From an uncultured Gammaproteobacteria bacterium (GTDB taxonomy: Bacteria; Pseudomonadota; Gammaproteobacteria; Magnimaribacterales; Magnimaribacteraceae): a stretch of DNA of 32,597 nt. The notes beneath the pieces are model-generated. The model searched no databases. It saw only the letters and a program-made list of their open reading frames with translations, and was not told the DNA's origin. Of the stretch, positions 15,999-25,666 are shown piece after piece. The stretch spans positions 1-32,597 of the forward strand of contig CAJWPI010000019.1 of the NCBI GenBank assembly GCA_913045055.1, written 5' to 3'. The translations under genes were made by a program, and so were the position numbers. Position 1 is the stretch's first letter, and each line of letters opens with the position of its first letter.

Positions 15999-16793
15999 TT
16001 ATATTGCTACAGGAGCAGAAATATGGGGGAGGGGGTCATAACCTTCAAGACTAAAATCTTCATAAACAAATTCAGAGATACGATTAGTTTCTTTATTAAT
16101 TTTCATTACTGGCAATTTCTTTGGTTTTCTTAATAACTGCTCTTCAACCTGATCAAGGTGATTTAAATAGAGATGTGCATCTCCAAGGGTGTGGATAAAT
16201 TCTCCAGGTTTTAGATTTGTTACTTTTGCAACCATAAGAATAAGTAGGGCATAGGAAGCGATATTAAAGGGGACTCCTAAAAAAATATCTGCACTTCTTT
16301 GGTAAAGCTGACAAGAAAGCTTTCCTTCAGATACATAAAATTGAAATAGCGCATGACATGGAGGTAAAGCCATGTTATCTACTTCAGATACATTCCATGA
16401 ACTAACAATAAGTCTCCTAGAGTCAGGGTTTGTTTTTATTTGATTTATTACTTCGCTTATCTGATCAATAGACTTTCCATCTTGAGTAGGCCAAGATCTC
16501 CACTGAGCACCATATACAGGACCTAATTCTCCTTTTTCATCAGCCCATTCATCCCAAATACTTACCCCATGTTCTTTTAGATAATCTATGTTTGTTGATC
16601 CTTTAAGAAACCATAACAGCTCATGTATTATTGATTTTAAATGCAATTTTTTAGTTGTAATAAGAGGAAAACCTTCATCAAGAGAAAAGCGCATTTGGTA
16701 ACCAAAAACACTTAAAGTACCAGTTCCTGTTCTGTCTTCTTTTTTTATCCCACACTCCTTTACGTGTTTCATCAATTCCAAGTATTGCTTCAT
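15999..16793 (-). CDS. thyA: Thymidylate synthase
   Basis: Methylates dUMP to dTMP using methylene-tetrahydrofolate. At 264 residues it equals E. coli ThyA in length, with the nucleophile Cys146 in [12 protein letters not shown]. It has the dUMP-binding [23 protein letters not shown] segment (key residues RSAD and N) and the folate site near [18 protein letters not shown]. The start ATG abuts the lgt stop (TAAATG). The lgt-thyA-folA order is widely conserved in gammaproteobacteria. Confidence 0.98.
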   Translation of the reverse strand: MKQYLELMKHVKECGIKKEDRTGTGTLSVFGYQMRFSLDEGFPLITTKKLHLKSIIHELLWFLKGSTNIDYLKEHGVSIWDEWADEKGELGPVYGAQWRSWPTQDGKSIDQISEVINQIKTNPDSRRLIVSSWNVSEVDNMALPPCHALFQFYVSEGKLSCQLYQRSADIFLGVPFNIASYALLILMVAKVTNLKPGEFIHTLGDAHLYLNHLDQVEEQLLRKPKKLPVMKINKETNRISEFVYEDFSLEGYDPLPHISAPVAI

Positions 16794-17567
16794 TTATCTC
16801 TTATTATATTTATATGAGTAAGCCAATATTATAAAACCAGCCAATATCATGGGTACAGATAATAACTGACCCCTTGTTATAGCATCAAATAAGTCGAACC
16901 CAATATGAGAATCTGGTTCTCTAAACATCTCAGTTAAGCACCTTATTAGACCATATCCTATAAGAAAAAGAGCAGAAATAGATTTTTTTGGTCTTTGTTG
17001 CTTAGCAAACCACAACAAAAAGAAGCCAAGCAAAAATGCCTCGCTAAAAGCCTGGTATATTTGAGAAGGGTGTCTTGATAACCCTAAAGGATCACCTGGG
17101 AATATCACACCCCAGGGCAGGGAAGTTTCTCTTCCTAATAATTCAGCATTTAAGAAATTTCCTATTCTTACCCAACCCAAACCAAAGGGTACGCAGGGGG
17201 CAATAAAATCCATTATGTCAAAGAAAGATATTTTCCAGCGTTTTGATAGGATTACTGCAGTAACAAGCACCCCAAGTAAACCACCATGAAAAGAAAGCCC
17301 CCCTTGCCATATATAGAAAATTGAAAAGATGTTAGCTCCTAATTGATCTATATTATAGAAAAGCATATACCCAACCCTTCCCCCAATTACAGCTCCTAAT
17401 AATCCATAAAACATTAGGTCACTCAATTGGTTTTCAGAAAGAAAAGATAATCTATTTTTTGCTAACAAATAAATAGTAAAAAATGCAACAAGCCATGAAA
17501 TGCCATACCACCTTATGGCCAAGGGTCCTATTTCAATTAAAACAGGATTAATCTCTGGGAGTATCAT
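16794..17567 (-). CDS. lgt: Prolipoprotein diacylglyceryl transferase Lgt
   Basis: Inner-membrane enzyme that transfers diacylglycerol from phosphatidylglycerol to the lipobox cysteine of prolipoproteins. The 257 residues are polytopic (about seven hydrophobic segments) and carry the key motifs: WQGGLSFHGGLLG with the essential HGG at 94-96, and the Lgt signature RIGNFLNAELLGR at 134-146. RHPSQIYQ follows at 165-172. It is shorter than E. coli Lgt (291) mainly at loops and ends. The ATG overlaps the symporter stop as ATGA. Confidence 0.97.
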   Translation of the reverse strand: MILPEINPVLIEIGPLAIRWYGISWLVAFFTIYLLAKNRLSFLSENQLSDLMFYGLLGAVIGGRVGYMLFYNIDQLGANIFSIFYIWQGGLSFHGGLLGVLVTAVILSKRWKISFFDIMDFIAPCVPFGLGWVRIGNFLNAELLGRETSLPWGVIFPGDPLGLSRHPSQIYQAFSEAFLLGFFLLWFAKQQRPKKSISALFLIGYGLIRCLTEMFREPDSHIGFDLFDAITRGQLLSVPMILAGFIILAYSYKYNKR

Positions 17568-19315
17568 TCTGGCGATCTTATTTTTTCAATCATTCGGATA
17601 ACGTTTTCTGGTGGAGCTTTGGTAAGAAAAGAAACAGTTATAGCAACACTTAGATTTATTAGCATTCCTATAAAGCCTATCCCTTCCGGGGAAATAGACA
17701 AAAACCAATATTCTTCATTATTTAGATGTGGGCTAATAAACTTAAAATAAATTATGTATCCCGAAGTGAAGACAAGACCAGCCAGCATTCCGCAAATAGC
17801 ACCCTCCTTGTTTAGTCTTTTAGAAAATATTCCTAAAAGCAGAACAGGGAAAAGAGTAGCGGCAGCCAAACCAAAAGCAAAGGCTACAACTTGTGCTACA
17901 AAAGCAGGTGGGTATATTCCAAATAAGCCAGCAATACTTATAGCAAGAGCTGTAGCTAATCTACTATAGAGCAGTTCTTGCTTTTCATTTATTGAGGGCA
18001 TGAATGTCTTCTTCAATAAGTCATGAGAAATAGCCGAGGAAATAGCAATTAATAGACCAGCTGCTGTAGAAAGTGCTGCAGCAACACCACCTGCAGCAAC
18101 AAGAGCTATAACCCAAAAAGGAAGCTGAGCTATTTCTGGATTTGCCAATACAATAATATCTCTGTCGATATAAACCTCATTGTTATTTAATTCATTAGCT
18201 TTATTTAAAATCTTTCTCTCACCATATAAACCCCTCTCATTCAAATAGACAGGCTTTACGTTTTCAAGAGCGTCACCAGAAGAATAATTGATTAATCCAT
18301 CTGAGTTTTTATCTTTCCAGGCAATTAATCCTATTTCTTCCCAGTTTTTAAACCATTGTGGAGAGTCAGAATAAGCCTTGTCATGAATTGAGTCTATGAG
18401 GTTCATCCTGGCGAAAGCCGATACCGCTGGAGCTGTTGTATAAAGCAGAGCAATAAATATTAAAGCATATCCAGCAGACTTTCTTGCATCACTAAAACTT
18501 GGGACAGTAAAGAATCTAACTATTACATGAGGCAAACCAGCAGTTCCAAGCATCAATGCAGCTGTAATGCAAAAAACATCTATCTTGCTTTTAGTGTTTT
18601 CTGTATATGGAGTGAAACCTAGATCTGAGGTTACTTTATCAAGTTTATCAAGTAGAAACTCTGAGCTATTTACAAGTGTGCTCCCAAACCCCAATTGGGG
18701 TATTGGGTTGTTTGTCATTATTATAGAAATGTAGATTGCAGGGACAAGATAGGCAAAAATTAAAACTGTGTATTGAGCTACTTGAGTGTATGTTATGCCC
18801 TTCATTCCTCCCCAAACAGCATAAACAAAGACTATACCCATACCTATAAAAACCCCTAAATTAATATCAACCTCAAGAAACCTAGAAAAAACTATACCAA
18901 CACCTCTCATTTGCCCTGCTATATAAGTAAAGGAAATAAAAATCAGACACAAAACTGACACTACCCTTGCTGTATTAGAATAATATCTTTCACCAATAAA
19001 ATCAGGAACTGTAAATTGTCCAAATTTTCTTAAATAAGGAGCTAGAAGTAGGGCTAAAAGAACATATCCCCCTGTCCACCCCATTAGGTATACCGATCCA
19101 TCCTTTCCAAGGAAAGCAATCAAGCCTGCCATGGATAAAAAAGAAGCAGCTGACATCCAATCTGCTGCAGTTGCCATACCATTTATAACAGGATGAATCC
19201 CTTTCCCAGCTACATAGAAATCTGAGGTAGATCTAGCTCTGGAAATGAAAGCAATTATTATATATAGGCTAAATGACAGTCCTATAGTAAGAAAAGTCCA
19301 CTCCTGCACACTCAC
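17564..19315 (-). CDS. Sodium:solute symporter, VC_2705 subfamily (large subunit)
   Basis: Multi-pass SSS-family transporter that works with a small DUF4212 subunit; the substrate is unknown, with acetate-like organic acids a guess from ActP similarity. The 583 residues contain SSS motifs such as FYVAGKGIHPVINGMATAAD, GGMKGITYTQVAQY and AALSTAAGLLIAISSAISHDLLK. Between helices, residues 335-343 (DKNSDGLIN) resemble the first part of a calcium-binding DxDxDG loop within a roughly 80-residue insertion. I believe this is a feature of the subfamily. The GTG start overlaps the small-subunit stop as GTGA. The pair is inserted between TSUP and lgt, which are closer in Pseudomonas. Confidence 0.92.
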   Translation of the reverse strand: MSVQEWTFLTIGLSFSLYIIIAFISRARSTSDFYVAGKGIHPVINGMATAADWMSAASFLSMAGLIAFLGKDGSVYLMGWTGGYVLLALLLAPYLRKFGQFTVPDFIGERYYSNTARVVSVLCLIFISFTYIAGQMRGVGIVFSRFLEVDINLGVFIGMGIVFVYAVWGGMKGITYTQVAQYTVLIFAYLVPAIYISIIMTNNPIPQLGFGSTLVNSSEFLLDKLDKVTSDLGFTPYTENTKSKIDVFCITAALMLGTAGLPHVIVRFFTVPSFSDARKSAGYALIFIALLYTTAPAVSAFARMNLIDSIHDKAYSDSPQWFKNWEEIGLIAWKDKNSDGLINYSSGDALENVKPVYLNERGLYGERKILNKANELNNNEVYIDRDIIVLANPEIAQLPFWVIALVAAGGVAAALSTAAGLLIAISSAISHDLLKKTFMPSINEKQELLYSRLATALAISIAGLFGIYPPAFVAQVVAFAFGLAAATLFPVLLLGIFSKRLNKEGAICGMLAGLVFTSGYIIYFKFISPHLNNEEYWFLSISPEGIGFIGMLINLSVAITVSFLTKAPPENVIRMIEKIRSPE

Positions 19316-19581
19316 TGAGTATCACCCTTCTTATTCTCTCTTGAAGATTGATCTAATCTTTCCATTAAATAAACATAAACAAAGATTAAAATTATGAAAG
19401 AATATATGCTCCCTTGTTGAGCAAACCAAAATCCAAGTTTAAAACCTCCAATTTTTAGGTTATCTAGCCAATCAGACAATAAAATCCCAAAGCCAAAGGA
19501 AACCAAGAACCATATAGTTAATAAAAAAGCTAATATCTTTAAATTTTTTCTCCAGTAAGCAGTTTCTTTATTGAACATCAT
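19312..19581 (-). CDS. DUF4212 small subunit of a sodium:solute symporter
   Basis: An 89-residue inner-membrane protein with two predicted helices (about 15-33 and 50-71). It shows the family pattern WRKNLKILAFLLTIWFLVSF and FWFAQQGSIYSFIILIFVYVY. Genes of this type regularly precede VC_2705-type SSS transporters. The double ATG start abuts the TauE/SafE stop (TAAATGATG), and the 3' end overlaps the large subunit by 4 bases, as expected for a stoichiometric pair. Confidence 0.92.
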   Translation of the reverse strand: MMFNKETAYWRKNLKILAFLLTIWFLVSFGFGILLSDWLDNLKIGGFKLGFWFAQQGSIYSFIILIFVYVYLMERLDQSSRENKKGDTQ

Positions 19582-20370
19582 TTATCTTAAAAGAAGATTT
19601 ATACCCATAAACATAACAATAAACGCAAAAGCTATTCTTAGTTTTTTTTGTTTCATCCTATGTGCTATTTTTGCTCCCACAGGTGCAGTAAAAGCGCTTG
19701 CAAGGCCAACCAGACAAGCAGCGGGCAGGTATACATAACCAAAGGATTGTTCTGGCAAGTTGCTTTGTCCACTACCAACCAACATATAAGAAATCGATCC
19801 AGCAAGAGCTATGGGAATACCACAAGCAGCTGAGGACCCTATGGCTTGTTTCATCTGAAGGCCCCTATGGTAGAAGTAAGAAACAGAGAAGATTCCTCCT
19901 CCTATCCCAAAAATTCCTGATAACCAACCAATACCCCCTCCAGCTACTATTGGACCTAGCACACTAGTTCTTGGATTTTTTTTGGGCGGTGGTAATTCAA
20001 AAATCATTTGTATTGAAGAAATTATAAGGAAGAGAGCTATCAAGCTTTGTAGAGTTATACTTGATAGGGCCCCGGCAGTTATTCCCCCCAGCGCCGAACC
20101 TAGGCAGATAGTAGGAGCCAGTATCTTAATCAGCTTCCACCTAACTCCTTTTCGATTGTGATGAGAAAAGGTTGAAGCAGTAGAGCTGAAGACTATTACT
20201 CCTAAAGAAGTTCCTAGTACCATATGTGACAAAATATCTTGTGAGACCCCCATAGAAGAGAATATATAAAAGAAGGCAGGAATGACGATAATTCCTCCTC
20301 CTATTCCAAATAGACCTGCTAGAATACCTGAACAGGTACCTAACAATAGATATAAAAAAAGATCAATCAC
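19582..20370 (-). CDS. TauE/SafE (TSUP) family permease
   Basis: Membrane permease of the 4-toluene sulfonate uptake family; several members export sulfite or organosulfur anions, but the substrate here is not evident. The 262 residues show the internal duplication of the family. The motif GLFGIGGGIIVIPAF near 20-34 and SGIFGIGGGIFSVSYF near 152-167 begin the two halves, with about eight hydrophobic segments in total. The start is GTG 20370 with no clear ribosome-binding site. A TSUP gene next to lgt-thyA is a conserved neighbourhood in gammaproteobacteria. It is divergent from the NRDE gene. Confidence 0.92.
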   Translation of the reverse strand: MIDLFLYLLLGTCSGILAGLFGIGGGIIVIPAFFYIFSSMGVSQDILSHMVLGTSLGVIVFSSTASTFSHHNRKGVRWKLIKILAPTICLGSALGGITAGALSSITLQSLIALFLIISSIQMIFELPPPKKNPRTSVLGPIVAGGGIGWLSGIFGIGGGIFSVSYFYHRGLQMKQAIGSSAACGIPIALAGSISYMLVGSGQSNLPEQSFGYVYLPAACLVGLASAFTAPVGAKIAHRMKQKKLRIAFAFIVMFMGINLLLR

Positions 20371-20425
20371 GAGAGAATAATCTATTATCTATTATTGAAA
20401 GGAGTTCATAAACTAAATTTTGTAG

Positions 20426-21202
20426 ATGTGTTTGATAGTTTTTTCATTTAAGGATAAGTCTCCTTTTTTTAAACAAAATAATTCTTCAGAAAAGGAGTTT
20501 GTTCTCTTGGCCAATAGAGATGAATTTTATGACAGACCCACTCTATCTATGCAATGGTGGGGCGGGAAAAGAAATATTCTTTCAGGTCAAGATAAATTAG
20601 GAGGCGGCACCTGGTTTGGGGTTACAAAAAAAGGGAAATTTGCTGCCATAACCAACTTTAGAGAAAAAAAAGAAAAAAAATTCATTACTTCTCGTGGAGA
20701 GTTAGTCTTGAACTATTTAAAAGACGAGTCAGTCTCTGCTGAAAATTATATATCTAATGTTAATAAAAATGATTATGCAGGCTTTAATCTTATATTGGGA
20801 AACAAAAAACAGGTAATTTACATTTCAAATAGATACCATAGGCCTATCAATTTAACTCAAGGATTACACATTCTTGCTAATAATAATTTAAACAGCCCTA
20901 CAGAGAAGGTAAAAAAAACAAAAAGAGATTTTGAAGAGCTTCTAAAAAATCCATTTGAGTCTCGTAAGGCTATTGAATTTATGAATTCTGATCAAAGTTC
21001 TGAAGAAAAAATTTTAATAGAAAACCTAAAAAAGGATAAACAAGAAGAGATACCTTTTCGTTTTATTAAATCAAAAGTCTACGGAACTAGGTCTACAACC
21101 CTATTTTCTTTTGATTCTGAGGGAACTTTTGAGATCACAGAACAAAACTACACTAAACAAGGAAAAAAACTGAACATTAATGAATTTCGGTTTAATACTT
21201 AG
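20426..21202 (+). CDS. NRDE/TANGO2 family protein
   Basis: Member of the TANGO2 (NRDE) family, whose eukaryotic relatives are linked to haem trafficking; the bacterial role is not established. The 258 residues begin MCLIVFSF with the conserved Cys2 and carry the name motif NRDE at 30-33 in LLANRDEFYDRPT. LGGGTWFGVTKKGKFAAITNFR and the C-terminal YGTRSTTLFSFDSEG also match the family. The ATG at 20426 is the only start in the short divergent gap and has no clear ribosome-binding site. The 3' end overlaps the convergent rppH by 11 bases. Confidence 0.92.
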   Translation: MCLIVFSFKDKSPFFKQNNSSEKEFVLLANRDEFYDRPTLSMQWWGGKRNILSGQDKLGGGTWFGVTKKGKFAAITNFREKKEKKFITSRGELVLNYLKDESVSAENYISNVNKNDYAGFNLILGNKKQVIYISNRYHRPINLTQGLHILANNNLNSPTEKVKKTKRDFEELLKNPFESRKAIEFMNSDQSSEEKILIENLKKDKQEEIPFRFIKSKVYGTRSTTLFSFDSEGTFEITEQNYTKQGKKLNINEFRFNT

Positions 21203-21698
21203 CCTCTTTCTCGGCCATAAAAGATAAATAGCTAGGCAAGAGCTCCAATAAAGCCTGCTGGTAAACACTTTTCTTAAACCATATCACTGAACCTAAAGGA
21301 TACCAATAACTGACCCAATTCCACTTTTTGAATTCAATTGTCTTAGAAGACTTGAGATCAATGTTTGAATCTTTAGTTAATAATTCTGCTAAAAACCATT
21401 TTTGCTCTTGGCCTAAAAAGCTATTCTTAGATATGAAATAAGAAGGCCTTCTTTCTTCAGGCACTTTATATCTATACCACTTCTTTGATTCATAAATAAT
21501 TTTTAAATCTTCTCTGTCCAGACCCACTTCTTCTTTGGTTTCTCTTAATACAGCTTCCCTTGGGGTTTCTTTTTTATCTATTCCTCCTTGCGGAAATTGC
21601 CATCCATTATCACTCTTTCTCTTGCACCACAAAACCTGACCATGCTTATTAACTATTATTATGGCAACATTGGGTCTATAGGACTTCTTATTGAACAA
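21192..21698 (-). CDS. rppH: RNA 5'-pyrophosphohydrolase RppH (Nudix)
   Basis: Removes pyrophosphate from 5'-triphosphorylated mRNA and so triggers RNase E-dependent decay. The 168 residues include a perfect Nudix box at 38-60 (GG, E44, then REAVLRETKEEVGL). RppH-specific stretches flank it: YRPNVAIIIVNKHGQVLW, WQFPQGG, GQEQKWFLAEL and WNWVSYWYP. The start is a TTG at 21698, with an AAGAGA-like site about 7 bases upstream and family N-terminus alignment in support. In Pseudomonas ptsP follows rppH; here no ptsP is present. Confidence 0.95.
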   Translation of the reverse strand: MFNKKSYRPNVAIIIVNKHGQVLWCKRKSDNGWQFPQGGIDKKETPREAVLRETKEEVGLDREDLKIIYESKKWYRYKVPEERRPSYFISKNSFLGQEQKWFLAELLTKDSNIDLKSSKTIEFKKWNWVSYWYPLGSVIWFKKSVYQQALLELLPSYLSFMAEKEAKY

Positions 21699-21732
21699 TA
21701 TTTATCTCTTAAAACTCTTAGAACTTCCAAAC

Positions 21733-21738
21733 TATAAT
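21733..21738 (+). promoter_or_regulatory. -10 element of the HAD phosphatase promoter
   Basis: A perfect TATAAT lies 29 bases before the ATG at 21762 in the 63-base gap between divergent rppH and the HAD gene. No good -35 is seen. The leader carries TAGGGA as a distant ribosome-binding site. Confidence 0.4.
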
Positions 21739-21761
21739 ACTAAATATAGGGATATATTTTT

Positions 21762-22415
21762 ATGAATTTAATTTTATTTGATCTAGATGATTCTCTTATT
21801 GCAGGAGACTGTGAAAGGGCTTGGGTAGATTTTTTGCAGACAAAGGGCCTGGCTGTGGATAGCGATTATTTACAAAAAATAGATGCTCATGCCAATGACT
21901 ACAAAGAGGGCAGGTTAGATATACGATCCTATGTCCTTTTGCTACTAGAACCAATTAAAGGAAGGTCGGTACAAGACATTAGTAGGTACATAAAACCTTT
22001 CTCAGAACTAATTATAGACAGGTTCTCAGACAGAGTTACAAAAACCCTTTTGCGAAAACACTCTAAAGACTTTTGTTTGGTGGTATCTGGAACCCTTAGC
22101 TTTCTTGTTAAAGAGATATCCTTTTTATTGGGTGTTAATACCTATTTTGGTACAGAACCAGAGATCAGAAATGGTATTTATACAGGAAAAATAGTGGGAG
22201 AGCCCAACTTTGGAGAAGAAAAAGTTAGGAGGATAAAACGCTGGATTAAAGAAAATCAAATAGACACCAATCTTTATAAAATAGCTTATTCTGACTCTTT
22301 TCATGACCTGCCTCTATTAGAGTTTGCCGACCTTCCTACTGCAGTAAACCCAGATAAAAAATTAAAAGAAATAAGCTCTAACAGGGGGTGGAAGATAATT
22401 GAAAGATCTAGATAA
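21762..22415 (+). CDS. HAD-superfamily IB phosphatase (SerB-like)
   Basis: Cytoplasmic haloacid-dehalogenase-fold phosphatase of subfamily IB; the substrate is not known. All four HAD motifs are visible in 217 residues: DLDDSL with Asp7 and Asp9, SGT with Ser109, Lys154, and [11 protein letters not shown] with Asp178 and Asp182. The cap helices between motifs I and II carry a long insertion, as in PSPase and its relatives. A gene of this kind sits next to rppH in Pseudomonas too (PA0335/PA0336 as I recall), which suggests an old association. The 3' end overlaps gcvP by 8 bases on the opposite strand. Confidence 0.9.
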   Translation: MNLILFDLDDSLIAGDCERAWVDFLQTKGLAVDSDYLQKIDAHANDYKEGRLDIRSYVLLLLEPIKGRSVQDISRYIKPFSELIIDRFSDRVTKTLLRKHSKDFCLVVSGTLSFLVKEISFLLGVNTYFGTEPEIRNGIYTGKIVGEPNFGEEKVRRIKRWIKENQIDTNLYKIAYSDSFHDLPLLEFADLPTAVNPDKKLKEISSNRGWKIIERSR

Positions 22416-25263
22416 ACTCTTCTATTGAAGGACAACTACAGACCAAATTTCTATCTCCATAAACACTGTCTACCCTGCTAACAGGACACCAATATTTATC
22501 ATTTCTTAGACTATCAACAGGAAACGCTGCTTCCGATCTTGAATAAGTGTGGTTCCAAACATCAGCAGAGACGTGCTCAGCAGAATGAGGAGCATTCTTT
22601 AACATATTATCTAATTTATCTAACTCTCCCCTTTCTATTTTCTTGATTTCTTTTCTGATTTGTATCATTGCTTCACAAAATCTATCTAACTCAGCTTTAG
22701 CTTCGCTCTCAGTAGGTTCTATCATTAAAGTACCTGCTACAGGCCAGGACATGGTTGGTGCATGGAAGCCATAATCTATTAATCTTTTAGCAATATCCTC
22801 AACATCTACATCTGCACTCTCTTTAAAGCTTCTCACATCAAGTATACATTCATGGGCTACCAGATTATTTTCGCCTTTATAGAGAATTTCAAAATGTCCT
22901 TTTAAACGATGAGCTATATAGTTAGCATTAAGGATAGCTGACTCAGTAGCTTTTCTTAATCCAGTGGACCCCATCATTTTGATATACATCCAGCTAATAG
23001 GCAGTATGCTAGCACTTCCCCATTCAGTAGCACTTACAGGTCCAACTGGAGATTCTTCAAAATGATTTCCTGGAAGGAAGTCTTTAAGGTGTTCCCCAAC
23101 TCCAATAGGTCCAACTCCAGGACCTCCTCCTCCATGAGGGATACAAAAAGTCTTATGTAAATTAAGGTGAGAAACATCACCTCCAAATTCTCCTGGATAG
23201 CATAGACCTACCATAGCGTTTAGATTAGCACCATCTATATAAACTTGACCTCCATATTGGTGTACAACCTCACACACTTTTCTTACATTCGTTTCAAATA
23301 CACCATGGGTAGAAGGGTAGGTAATCATAATTGAAGAAATGTTATCCGCATATTTTTTTGATTTTTCTTCTAAATCTTTTAAGTCTATGTTTCCATGTTT
23401 GTCGCAATTAACAGGGACGACTTTCATGCCAACCATTTGAGCTGAAGCTGGATTAGTTCCATGGGCTGACATGGGTATAAGGCATATATCTCTCTTGCTG
23501 TCTCCTCTGCTCTCGTGAAAAGCCGCAATTGCTAACAGCCCTGCATATTCGCCCTGTGAGCCAGCATTTGGTTGTAAAGAAATTTTTGAATAACCTGTAA
23601 TAGTTGCTAGTTGTTCTTCTAATTCCTTTATTAATTGTTTATAACCTAAGGTTTGCTCTTTTGGAGCAAAGGGGTGAATAGAAGAGAACTCTGGCCAGCT
23701 GATTGGTAGCATTTCTGATGTAGCATTTAGTTTCATGGTACAAGAACCCAAGGGAATCATTGCTCTGTCGAGAGCTATATCCTTTTCATAAAGCCTTTTT
23801 ATATAGCGTAACATCTCAGTTTCTGAGTGATAAGAATTGAAAACAGTGTGCTCTAGATATTTACTTGATCTTAGAAGATCCTTTGGAATGGAAGAAGTTC
23901 CCCGTTTAATTTTTTTAATAGATTTAACTGAAAATATAGAAAGAATTTTATTCAAGACCCCCTCATCAACACTCTCATCTAAGGATATTCCTATGTAGTT
24001 TTTATTGATACCCCTTAGATTAATGCCTTTATCTGAAGCAGACTTCATAATAAAGGATGTTTTGTCACCTGTATTAACAACAATAGTGTCAAAAAAGTTT
24101 TTAGTTTTTAGCTTGTATCCTTCTTCCCTCAATGATTTGGCTAGTTTGATAGTATTTCTGTTAACTTCTTTTGCAATAGATTTTAAGCCTTTAGGTCCAT
24201 GATAGACTCCATAAAATCCTGCCATAATAGCTAACAGAGCTTGAGCTGTGCATATATTGCTAGTGGCTTTTTCTCTTCTTATATGCTGCTCTCTTGTTTG
24301 TAGAGCTAGTCTGTATGCTACTTTTCCTTCTTTATCTACAGAAGCACCCACCAACCTACCAGGTAAAAATCTTTTAAATTCCTCTTTTACAGACATAAAT
24401 GCAGCATGCGGTCCTCCGTATCCCATGGGAACTCCAAATCTTTGAGATGAACCAATTGCTATATCAGCTTTCAATTCTCCTGGTGATTTTAATAAACAAA
24501 GGGCCAAGAGATCAGTGGCTAAGATTGTCACAGCTTTAATTTTTTTTGAATAATGTATTTCTTTAGAAAAGGAGTTAATTTCACCTTGCTCATTGGGGTA
24601 TTGAAATATAGCTCCAAAATAATCTTCTTTTTTACATGAAGAGGAAGGTCCTATTATTATATTTATGCCTAAAGGCTTTGCTCTTGTTTGAATTACTTTA
24701 ATGGTTTGAGAAAAACAAAGCTTATCAATAAAGAAGTTATTAGATTTAGATTTTGAGACTCTTTTAGCTAAGGTCATGGCTTCTGCAGCAGCTGTAGCTT
24801 CATCTAACAAGGAAGCATTAGAAATATCTAATCCAGTAAGGTCACTGACCATTGTTTGAAAGTTTATTAAGGCTTCTAGGCGACCTTGAGAAATTTCAGA
24901 TTGATAAGGAGTGTAAGATGTATACCAACCAGGGTTTTCAAAGACATTTCTTAAAATAACTTTAGGTGTAAGGGTGTTGTAGTAACCTTGTCCAATAAAA
25001 GATTGGTGAAGACTGTTCTTTGAGGCTATGTTCTTTAGTTGTTTTAAGGCGATCTCCTCAGAGATCCCTTCTTCTAGATTTAAAGGCTGAGTATTAAGAA
25101 TATCTTTAGGAACAACCTGCTCAATAAACTCTTTATAGGATGAATAACCAAGCTGTTCAAGCATTTCTCTGCTTTCTATATCAGTTATGCCTATGTGTCT
25201 TGCAGAAAATGACTTTAGGGTAGGTAAAAGGTTTTGAGAGGAAGTTTTTTTAGATTCAGGCAT
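22408..25263 (-). CDS. gcvP: Glycine dehydrogenase (decarboxylating), P-protein
   Basis: PLP enzyme of the glycine cleavage system: decarboxylates glycine and passes the aminomethyl group to the H-protein lipoyl arm. The 951 residues form the fused two-domain type of E. coli (957). The N-terminal half has RHIG at 22-25, [19 protein letters not shown] and [10 protein letters not shown]. The C-terminal half has [21 protein letters not shown] and the PLP lysine Lys704 in [17 protein letters not shown]. It is the last gene of gcvT-gcvH-gcvP, 4 bases after gcvH. Confidence 0.98.
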   Translation of the reverse strand: MPESKKTSSQNLLPTLKSFSARHIGITDIESREMLEQLGYSSYKEFIEQVVPKDILNTQPLNLEEGISEEIALKQLKNIASKNSLHQSFIGQGYYNTLTPKVILRNVFENPGWYTSYTPYQSEISQGRLEALINFQTMVSDLTGLDISNASLLDEATAAAEAMTLAKRVSKSKSNNFFIDKLCFSQTIKVIQTRAKPLGINIIIGPSSSCKKEDYFGAIFQYPNEQGEINSFSKEIHYSKKIKAVTILATDLLALCLLKSPGELKADIAIGSSQRFGVPMGYGGPHAAFMSVKEEFKRFLPGRLVGASVDKEGKVAYRLALQTREQHIRREKATSNICTAQALLAIMAGFYGVYHGPKGLKSIAKEVNRNTIKLAKSLREEGYKLKTKNFFDTIVVNTGDKTSFIMKSASDKGINLRGINKNYIGISLDESVDEGVLNKILSIFSVKSIKKIKRGTSSIPKDLLRSSKYLEHTVFNSYHSETEMLRYIKRLYEKDIALDRAMIPLGSCTMKLNATSEMLPISWPEFSSIHPFAPKEQTLGYKQLIKELEEQLATITGYSKISLQPNAGSQGEYAGLLAIAAFHESRGDSKRDICLIPMSAHGTNPASAQMVGMKVVPVNCDKHGNIDLKDLEEKSKKYADNISSIMITYPSTHGVFETNVRKVCEVVHQYGGQVYIDGANLNAMVGLCYPGEFGGDVSHLNLHKTFCIPHGGGGPGVGPIGVGEHLKDFLPGNHFEESPVGPVSATEWGSASILPISWMYIKMMGSTGLRKATESAILNANYIAHRLKGHFEILYKGENNLVAHECILDVRSFKESADVDVEDIAKRLIDYGFHAPTMSWPVAGTLMIEPTESEAKAELDRFCEAMIQIRKEIKKIERGELDKLDNMLKNAPHSAEHVSADVWNHTYSRSEAAFPVDSLRNDKYWCPVSRVDSVYGDRNLVCSCPSIEEFI

Positions 25264-25267
25264 TCAA

Positions 25268-25654
25268 TCAGTCTTTACAATGCTCACTATATTGTTCTGG
25301 TGAAAGTAAATTTTCAAATTCAGAACTATCAGCTACTTCAACCTTAAAAAACCAACCTTCTTCAAAAGCAGATGAATTTACAATTTCAGGAGAGTCTTCC
25401 AAAGAAGAATTAACTTCTATTATTCTTCCACTAACAGGCGAGTAGATTTCTGAAGCTGCTTTAACAGATTCAACAACAGCCACTTCATCTCCTTGGTTTA
25501 CCTCTGAGTCTAATTCTGGAAGCTCCACAAATACAATATCCCCAAGCTGGTCTTGAGCGTAATCACTAATGCCTACGGCCACTATTGTATCTTCCTCTAC
25601 CTTCATCCATTCATGGCTAGATAAAAATTTATAATTTTCGGGTATTTCTTTCAT
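25268..25654 (-). CDS. gcvH: Glycine cleavage H-protein
   Basis: Lipoyl carrier that shuttles the aminomethyl group between P-, T- and L-proteins. About 128 residues, with the lipoylated lysine at about 65 in VVESVKAASEIYSPVSG, plus HEWM near the N-terminus and GWFFKV near the C-terminus. The start is ATG 25654, with AAGGA 9 bases upstream; a TTG directly before it (25657) is the alternative. The lipoamide dehydrogenase (L-protein) is not in the window. Confidence 0.97.
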   Translation of the reverse strand: MKEIPENYKFLSSHEWMKVEEDTIVAVGISDYAQDQLGDIVFVELPELDSEVNQGDEVAVVESVKAASEIYSPVSGRIIEVNSSLEDSPEIVNSSAFEEGWFFKVEVADSSEFENLLSPEQYSEHCKD

Positions 25655-25666
25655 CAATTTTTGTCC

